A stretch of 12,251 bases of DNA, taken from contig JAWVFI010000041.1 in assembly GCA_033856235.1 (NCBI GenBank), forward strand, positions 1 through 12,251, read 5' to 3'. Position numbers and translations under genes: made by a program. The stretch is from DASXRU01 sp033856235. GTDB taxonomy: Bacteria > Acidobacteriota > Blastocatellia > Pyrinomonadales > Pyrinomonadaceae. Under the pieces are notes generated by a model. That model was not told the DNA's origin. It saw only the letters and a program-made list of their open reading frames with translations, and ran no database searches. Shown piece after piece: positions 1 through 4,325 of the stretch (position 1 is the stretch's first letter; every line of letters starts with the position of its first letter).

Positions 1-448
1 AACGGCCAAAGAAGGGAACAACCCATTCCGAATCATAGATGCTGTGCAGATCCTCGATCACGATCAGCAGCGGCTCGCTCTGTGTTTCCAGTAGTTCGTA
101 CACGAAGGTCTCGGCCAGCACCGGAAAATCTTCGAGCGTCGCATCCCTGATCAGGCCTGAAAAGGTTGCGGCTTTAAAGGCTGGCCAGGCTTGGCCCACG
201 CTGGTGATCAAGTGCTCAAAAAACTCCGACGACCCGGCGTCTCCGCCGTCCACTTTGTACCAGGCGACGGTGCGTCCGCAGTGGCGCGCGAAATCTTCCG
301 CCAGAACTGATTTCCCGGTACCGGCCCGTCCGTTGAGGACGGTCGCGCTGAACGTTCCGAGACCGGCCTGCAACAGGCTTAACAAGCGCGCCCGGACAAC
401 GTGCGCCGGGTGTGATGGTAAGGTGATCTTATCGAGGGTTAAATTCAT
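1..448 (-). CDS. MalT/LuxR-type STAND ATPase regulator, N-terminal part (runs off left edge)
   Basis: The minus strand is open from an ATG at 448-446 to the window edge, giving 149 residues. Residues 40-47 read GRAGTGKS, a Walker A loop, and residues 127-133 read LLIVIED, a Walker B strand. The preceding segment (KITLPSHPAHVVRARLLSLL) resembles the N-terminal arm of MalT-type regulators. In that family this NTPase domain is followed by TPR-like repeats and often a LuxR helix-turn-helix; those parts lie outside the window, so the DNA-binding domain is unconfirmed. The protein is expected to be a cytoplasmic, ligand- and ATP-controlled signalling switch. No good Shine-Dalgarno sequence precedes the ATG. 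A palindromic repeat begins 25 bp upstream of it. A small unknown gene lies upstream on the same strand. Confidence is high for the ATPase and moderate for the regulator role. Confidence 0.82.
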   Translation of the reverse strand, partial: MNLTLDKITLPSHPAHVVRARLLSLLQAGLGTFSATVLNGRAGTGKSVLAEDFARHCGRTVAWYKVDGGDAGSSEFFEHLITSVGQAWPAFKAATFSGLIRDATLEDFPVLAETFVYELLETQSEPLLIVIEDLHSIYDSEWVVPFFGR

Positions 449-473
449 AACGAGGTTGTTAGATGTTTCCGAA

Positions 474-587
474 TTTGGAGTACGGCGACTTGTCGCCGCT
501 TGGGTGTATCGCTGGCCGCTGCTACCGCAGAGAACTAAGACGAGGTCGCGGCCTGTTAAAGCGCTGATTCAGTCAGCGCACTCCAAA
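474..587. repeat. 114-bp palindromic repeat element, copy A
   Basis: The ends are inverted: TTTGGAGTACG at the left and GCGCACTCCAAA at the right. Each end carries its own hairpin: CGGCGAC-TT-GTCGCCG at 483-498, and GCGCTGA-TTCAG-TCAGCGC at 561-579. The same terminal sequences bound copy B at 6682-6815, whose interior differs. No flanking direct duplication was found. The form fits a REP/BIME-like or MITE-like non-coding element. It separates the small ORF at 573-851 from the regulator at 1-448, and its right end supplies the last codons and stop of that small ORF. Confidence 0.8.
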
Positions 588-851
588 GGACGCTGCCGTC
601 TGTCCCTGGTCAACCAAATCTTCCACCCGCCACTGAGTGGGCCGCCCCATTGAGGTCAATAAACCGGGGCTCGTCGGTTTGCCCGGAATTTCTCCCTGGA
701 TCGCCCCGGCGATTTCGTAGAGGGCCGGTCCCTGGTATTTCCAGGCCAGCGGATCGTAGAACTTGAACCAGGATCCGCTCTCGCTGGCGATCAGCTGCCG
801 CCCGTCGGGAAGGGCGTAAACGCCCCCTTCTCTGAAGTCGCTCCGCCTCAC
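573..851 (-). CDS. Small protein of unknown function
   Basis: This is a 92-residue protein if translation starts at the GTG at 851-849, which is preceded by a ribosome-binding-like GGGAAAGG (complement of 859-866). An in-frame GTG at 881 would add ten residues but has a poorer context. It is soluble, with no signal peptide or membrane segment. Visible features are a YALPDGRQLIAS start, an aromatic-rich FKFYDPLAWKYQGPALYEI core, and a closing GRPTQWRVEDLVDQGQTA. I recall similar short proteins in Acidobacteriota but know no function for them. The last residues (SFGVR) and the TGA at 575-573 are encoded by the end of repeat copy A, so the native C-terminus has probably been replaced or extended. 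It may be co-transcribed with the STAND regulator downstream. Confidence 0.62.
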   Translation of the reverse strand: MRRSDFREGGVYALPDGRQLIASESGSWFKFYDPLAWKYQGPALYEIAGAIQGEIPGKPTSPGLLTSMGRPTQWRVEDLVDQGQTAASFGVR

Positions 852-881
852 GATTACGCCTTTCCCGATTGCGCCTCGCAC

Positions 882-1110
882 CCCGCCGGCGCCCCCTCAG
901 TCTGTTCCCCGAAACAGTCGAGAGTTTAGAAAATGGGACTTGAGGAATTCTTGAGTTGTTGATCGTTAAGCGAGGAAGGGGAAGGTTGGGCAGAACTAAG
1001 TAGAACTATTCCACTACTTGGCAGGCATCTGCCGAGCTCATATTCTTTTCCAGGATAGTCCGCCGCGAGTTGCAGCGGTAAGCGCGACGAGGATGGCTGA
1101 CTGCCAGTTG
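882..1110. other. Intergenic stretch, nothing recognised
   Basis: This lies between the small unknown gene and the end of the exported protein gene. I see only a weak hairpin (CTGTT/AACAG around 901-916) and no T-rich terminator tail. An open frame covering 926-1132 on the minus strand is serine-rich, has no ribosome binding site and starts inside the neighbouring gene, so it is not annotated. Confidence 0.5.
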
Positions 1111-1887
1111 TCATGGCTGCTGCGACTTCCATGCCTGAGGTCCGGCCTCGATTGTGGGAGGCCTCTCGAAGATCTGTTCGTTATAGGTGACATTTAGTTG
1201 ATAGCTGGTCGAGAGCCAATCGCTTCCCAGGTAGCTAACTCTCTGTGGCATCTGGATGCCGTCCACTGCCTTATAGTCCGAGAAGGCGACGTAATAAGTG
1301 CCCCGATCATCCGCCGCTGGAAAAGCCACTTTCAGCGGTAAATGCGACTCGCGATCAAGATAGTAGTCAACCTGTTTCCCGTCAACGAGCGTCTTGACTA
1401 CGTTCACCTTGCGCCGTCCGACTCGGGCGCTCGCAACTCCGATTGGTACAGGTCGCACCCATTGTGTCTCCAGTAAGAAATAGAGCTGTGCATCACGGAG
1501 AGGGATTCGTCCACTCCCTGACTCGCCTAATCTCCTGGGAGATTCGGGATCATCAGGATACGTGAGGTAGGCAAAGTTGCTTTCCAGGTTGTGCATACTC
1601 ACTGTCAGTCCTATCTGAGAAGGCCGGTCGTCCATCCAACGCCAAATCTTATTAGGGAAGACGTATAAATCCACGTGCTTGTTATCTCGCCACGAGATTA
1701 CGATATTGCGGACTGCCAAAAGCCGCTCGCGCCCCCCTTTTGCAGCGAGGGCTTCTTCCCACAACCGTCGCGCTTCTCCTTGTATTCCCGCTTGCGGTTG
1801 CTGGTCTTCCGTCTTATTCGTTGCCTGAGCACCGGTTAGGTAGAACCCAAAGAATAGCGCGAATGTCATCGCTAAGAACGCTTTCAT
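1111..1887 (-). CDS. Exported protein, possibly LolA/lipoprotein-sorting-like fold
   Basis: The 258-residue product starts at the ATG at 1887-1885. It is preceded by a strong GGAGGG (complement of 1895-1900) with about 8 nt spacing, which settles the start. Residues 1-22 form a signal peptide ending in GAQA, and there is no cysteine, so it is not a lipoprotein. The body begins with a helix (ARRLWEEALAAKGGRERLLAVRNI) and continues with many beta-type segments, including DGKQVDYYLDRESHLPLKV and YYVAFSDYKAVDGIQMPQRVSY. This layout is typical of periplasmic proteins sharing the LolA/LolB half-barrel fold in Acidobacteriota. The DxxSHLPLK and DYKxVDGIxxPxR phrases are the best family clues. Its ligand is unknown; a hydrophobic or lipid ligand would be inference. 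It appears to be a single-gene unit downstream of the Rhs remnant. Confidence 0.75.
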   Translation of the reverse strand: MKAFLAMTFALFFGFYLTGAQATNKTEDQQPQAGIQGEARRLWEEALAAKGGRERLLAVRNIVISWRDNKHVDLYVFPNKIWRWMDDRPSQIGLTVSMHNLESNFAYLTYPDDPESPRRLGESGSGRIPLRDAQLYFLLETQWVRPVPIGVASARVGRRKVNVVKTLVDGKQVDYYLDRESHLPLKVAFPAADDRGTYYVAFSDYKAVDGIQMPQRVSYLGSDWLSTSYQLNVTYNEQIFERPPTIEAGPQAWKSQQP

Positions 1888-1934
1888 AACTCTACCCTCC
1901 GCCGAATGTCCGCCGCAGTCTGTTCGCCATTAAC

Positions 1935-2069
1935 TCAAGAAACGCATGGCCAAAGAAGCCTCGTAGATTCCTGATACCGGTTGAAGCGATCTGTGTCTTG
2001 CGCCCTCTGCGCGCGAGTGAGCTTCACCAATGCAAGCGCGGCGTTCACCATAGGATCCGATAAAACCAT
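1935..2069 (-). CDS. Possible 44-residue ORF overlapping the Rhs remnant stop (TAATG)
   Basis: The stop of the Rhs fragment and an ATG share one base (TAATG, ATG at 2069-2067). The short frame begins MVLSDPMVNAALALVKLTRA and ends in LLWPCVS. It has no recognisable domain, membrane segment or clear ribosome binding site. A different, 63-codon frame overlaps it. It may be coincidence, or a remnant of whatever once followed the Rhs core. Confidence that it is expressed is low. Confidence 0.15.
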   Translation of the reverse strand: MVLSDPMVNAALALVKLTRAQRAQDTDRFNRYQESTRLLWPCVS

Positions 2070-2437
2070 TAAAGCTTGTTTGCCGCGGTGATTCCGGCAG
2101 GAGCGCTGTAGGTATTACCACTCAGGAGTTGTCGAGAGTTATAGCTGTAGGTAGCACTCGCGCCGCGGGCGTCAGTCACTTTCTGGACCGTATTGTCGGT
2201 GTTGTAATCCCAGGGCGTGGCCGTGCCGCTATCCTGCTCGGGCGTGTGTTTAGTCTTTAGCCTGCCATAGCCGTCATAGGCCATATCGGTGTCCTGATAA
2301 CTGCCAATGCCTTCCGCCCCGGCATACTGTCGCACTCTGGTGACCTGGTCGAGTTGATCGTAGGTGTTCGTCACTGTCGAATAGACACTGCTATCCCAGT
2401 TCAGGACCTCGCTCTTCGCGGTGCGGAACTGCTTCCG
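2069..2437 (-). pseudogene. Rhs/YD-repeat protein fragment
   Basis: The minus-strand frame encodes about 122 residues with typical Rhs core wording: NTYDQLDQVTRVRQYAG, MAYDGYGRLKTKHTPEQ and VTDARGASATYSYNSRQL. Full Rhs proteins are usually well over 1000 residues, with a secretion region, a long YD-repeat shell and a variable toxin tip. Here the frame is closed on both sides: a TAA lies upstream at 2521-2519, and the core stops at the TAA at 2071-2069 after SAPAGITAANKL. Rhs-like wording is clear from about position 2437 downward; residues encoded by 2438-2518 are not recognisably Rhs. The longest GTG-started ORF is 2374-2069, but the in-frame homology upstream of it argues for a decayed piece rather than a gene. 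No toxin domain is visible. Confidence 0.8.
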
Positions 2438-2573
2438 ATTCTCAGGGATAAAATTTGGTTGCCTCCAGGCGTCAGTTTTCGCCGAAGTGGCAGGCTTGCC
2501 AGTCTGTGTAGCAGGCTGTTAACCTTGCGCTCTCCCTGCTGATAAAAACCTGACCTGAAGGAGTTTTTCGATC

Positions 2574-3197
2574 ATGAAAAAGCACTACATCACCGGCCTG
2601 ATTTTTGCTCTGTTGCTAACGGTAGCCAGTGCCTCCCTCGTGCAGCGCGTCGCCGGCGCCGGCGATACTCCCGGAGCAGTGGCGGCCATCGGTCAGCTGA
2701 TCCCGGATTTCACCCTTCCCGACCCTGACGGCAAAGCGCATTCGTTCAACTCGCTGAAGGGCAAGAGCGGCACGCTCTTTATCTTTATCGCGACGAAGTG
2801 CCCTGTCTCTAACGGCTACAACGAACGGATGGAGAAGATCGCGCGGGACTACCAGGCGCGCGGCATCAACGTGGTCGGCATCAACGCCAACTCCACTGAG
2901 TCCGCCGCGGATGTAAAGTCGCACGCTGCTGAAAAGGGTTTCACCTTTACGATCCTCAAGGACACCGACAACAAGATCGCCGACCAGTGGGGCGCCGCGG
3001 TGACGCCGGAAGCTTACCTGGTCGATGCCGCCGGCAAGCTGGTTTACCACGGACGCATCGATAACTCGCGCAACGGAGACGCCATTACCTCGAACGACTT
3101 GCGTGACGCGCTTGACAGCCTGCTGGCTGCTAAGCCGATTGCCAAGACGGAGGCGAAGGCGTTCGGTTGCTCGATCAAGCGCGTTAACGCGCAATGA
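2574..3197 (+). CDS. Exported redoxin (thioredoxin-fold, CPxS active site)
   Basis: The 207-residue protein starts at the ATG at 2574, preceded by AAGGAG at 2559-2564. Residues 1-29 are a signal peptide (MKKHYITGLIFALLLTVASA and following), so it acts outside the cytoplasm. The thioredoxin/AhpC-TSA fold follows: IPDFTLPDPDGKAHSFNSLKGK (43-64), the active-site strand LFIFIATKCPVSNGYNERM with Cys76 in CPVS, and the cis-proline region AVTPEAYLVD (142-151). The mature protein has only one other cysteine, Cys199, in the C-terminal AFGCSIKR. In this redoxin family the first Cys is the likely peroxidatic or thiol-reactive residue, and the C-terminal Cys could be its resolving partner. The gene overlaps the next one by ATGA, suggesting translational coupling and a shared periplasmic redox role. 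Family confidence is high; the substrate is unknown. Confidence 0.88.
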   Translation: MKKHYITGLIFALLLTVASASLVQRVAGAGDTPGAVAAIGQLIPDFTLPDPDGKAHSFNSLKGKSGTLFIFIATKCPVSNGYNERMEKIARDYQARGINVVGINANSTESAADVKSHAAEKGFTFTILKDTDNKIADQWGAAVTPEAYLVDAAGKLVYHGRIDNSRNGDAITSNDLRDALDSLLAAKPIAKTEAKAFGCSIKRVNAQ

Positions 3198-4072
3198 ATA
3201 TTAGACGTCGCTTAATCAGCCTGGTAGCGACTGTCTGCGCCGCGGGTCTGCTGGTTTCAATGGGCGGATCCGCGATCGCGGATGGCAAAATCGGCCAGCC
3301 GCAGCGTCCGCGGTCGCGCAAGCGGAGGGCGCGCGCTCCCTCCTTGATCGGGACGCAGATCCGCGTTATCGATGACGCGGGTATGAAGAGTTTGCTGGCC
3401 CGCGGCACGCCGCCACAGGACCGGCCGTTGCTGCTGAACTTTTGGGCCACCTGGTGCGATCCCTGCCGGGAAGAGTTTCCGGATCTGGTGAAGATCGATG
3501 CTGACTATCGCAGCAAGGGGCTGGACTTTGTCGCTATCTCGCTCGACGATTTGACCGACATGAAGACGGCAGTGCCAAACTTTCTGCGGTCGCAACGAGC
3601 TAAAATGCCGGTGTTCCTGCTCGACGTTCCCGATCCGCAAAGCATCATTGATATCGTTGATGCCACCTGGCAAGGCGACATGCCCGCAACCTTTCTTTAT
3701 GACCGGAGCGGGACCATGGTTTACAAATACAAGGGCCCAATCAAGCCGGCAGAGTTGCGGGCCGAGATTGAGAAACTGATAATCAGGCAGCCTGAGGGCG
3801 GCAGCGCATCTGATAATCTTGATCGTAGCCTCCCGGCTTTGCACAAAAGAGCCCTGACGATCTCCAAGACCTGTTTTGATTCGTGTCACTTCGTGAATTT
3901 CGTGGATTTTCGTGAATCGTATGCTGAAGAATCGGAGTCATACGGTTCACGAAATCACACTAATCACACTAAAGAACACGAAACCGGAGTTTTTGTGCAA
4001 AGCTTAGCCTTCCCAGGTTCAAGACTCGATTCTGAAAGGAATTTCACATTTTGGAAAAAAGGATCCCGTTAA
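3194..4072 (+). CDS. TlpA-like exported thiol-disulfide oxidoreductase with repeat-derived C-terminal tail
   Basis: The ATG overlaps the stop of the redoxin gene (ATGA at 3194-3197). Residues 1-29 form a signal peptide, followed by an unusually basic linker (RPRSRKRRARAP, 38-49). The thioredoxin fold spans about 50-197, with LLLNFWATWCDPCREEFPDL carrying the CxxC at Cys88/Cys91 and the cis-proline in GDMPATFLYD (Pro164). The family reduces or exchanges disulfides in the periplasm, for example in cytochrome c maturation or in recycling peroxiredoxins. TlpA domains normally end about where EIEKLII lies (191-197). The remaining ~95 residues have no family counterpart: residues about 229-264 are encoded by an inverted-repeat element, and the end overlaps the antitoxin gene by 22 bp. 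The original stop was probably lost, so the tail is likely a by-product. Confidence 0.88.
   Translation: MNIRRRLISLVATVCAAGLLVSMGGSAIADGKIGQPQRPRSRKRRARAPSLIGTQIRVIDDAGMKSLLARGTPPQDRPLLLNFWATWCDPCREEFPDLVKIDADYRSKGLDFVAISLDDLTDMKTAVPNFLRSQRAKMPVFLLDVPDPQSIIDIVDATWQGDMPATFLYDRSGTMVYKYKGPIKPAELRAEIEKLIIRQPEGGSASDNLDRSLPALHKRALTISKTCFDSCHFVNFVDFRESYAEESESYGSRNHTNHTKEHETGVFVQSLAFPGSRLDSERNFTFWKKGSR
3878..3984. repeat. Imperfect 46-bp inverted repeat built from TTCGTG units
   Basis: The left arm (3878-3923) and right arm (3939-3984) are inverted copies of equal length, matching at 33 of 46 positions by hand count, with a 15-nt loop. The left arm is itself quasi-tandem, with TTCGTG recurring about every 9-11 bp. 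The terminal TCGTATG/CATACGG part nearest the loop is best conserved. It is AT-richer than its surroundings. It lies inside the open C-terminal tail of the TlpA-like gene. Confidence 0.8.
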
Positions 4073-4269
4073 AGGAACTAGAGGAAAACGTCTCGCTTTA
4101 CGCCTCCAGGGTGGAGCGGGGTGAATCCTTTGTAATTATTAAGCGTTCGAAACCAATTTTCAGAATAAGCCCAATTACGGCCGGTGAGGAGCAATGGGAA
4201 GAGGTTGTAGACATTACAAAAATACGGAAGGGCGGAGTTGAAGCCTCTGAAGTAATTAGCCGGCTGTAA
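4051..4269 (+). CDS. Phd/YefM-like type II antitoxin
   Basis: The 72-residue protein starts at the TTG at 4051; a stop lies in frame just upstream at 4033-4035 and GAAAGGA at 4034-4040 serves as ribosome binding site. The opening EKRIPLKELEENVSLYASRVERGESF, followed by IIKRSKPIFRISPI, is the conserved dimerising and DNA-binding fold of Phd/YefM antitoxins. The closing DITKIRKGGVEASEVISRL is the toxin-wrapping tail. Such antitoxins neutralise a RelE/ParE-like or Doc-like toxin and repress their own operon. Here the following toxin frame is only 13 codons long, so this is an orphan antitoxin or TA remnant. The gene is clearly AT-richer than its neighbours, which suggests transfer. It overlaps the end of the extended TlpA-like ORF by 22 bp. 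Confidence 0.8.
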   Translation: MEKRIPLKELEENVSLYASRVERGESFVIIKRSKPIFRISPITAGEEQWEEVVDITKIRKGGVEASEVISRL

Positions 4270-4311
4270 ATGGACAAGATTCAAAAAGCGCTAAAGGACG
4301 CACTGATCTAG
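4270..4311 (+). pseudogene. Truncated toxin start (RelE-like remnant)
   Basis: An ATG follows the antitoxin stop with no gap (TAA at 4267-4269, ATG at 4270-4272) and reads MDKIQKALKDALI before a TAG at 4309-4311. A start touching the antitoxin stop is the normal layout for a toxin gene, and the MDKIQKAL opening matches my memory of RelE-family mRNA interferases in this arrangement. Nothing resembling the rest of a toxin follows, because purL begins immediately. A 13-codon fragment cannot be assigned with certainty. Confidence 0.5.
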
Positions 4312-4325
4312 TGCTCCCACAAATA

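Noticed and set aside
39..653. 204-codon open frame on the plus strand
   Set aside because: It is antisense to the Walker A/B-containing STAND ATPase frame on the minus strand and crosses the repeat element; its own sequence is low in recognisable motifs.
926..1132. 68-codon minus-strand frame downstream of the exported protein
   Set aside because: It starts inside the neighbouring gene, lacks a ribosome binding site, and has a serine-rich composition without a recognisable motif.
2496..2524. TTGCCA ... TTAACC as a promoter for the redoxin operon
   Set aside because: The -10 match is poor and the spacing is only nominally right, so it is not supported as a promoter.
2510..2540. AGCAGG/CCTGCT hairpin upstream of the redoxin gene as a terminator or riboswitch
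   Set aside because: A 6-bp stem with a 19-nt loop and no T-tract is not convincing, and no riboswitch core was recognised.
3257..3889. 210-codon open frame antisense to the TlpA-like gene
   Set aside because: The plus-strand frame has a signal peptide, WCDPC and cis-proline; the antisense frame has none of these or any other motif.
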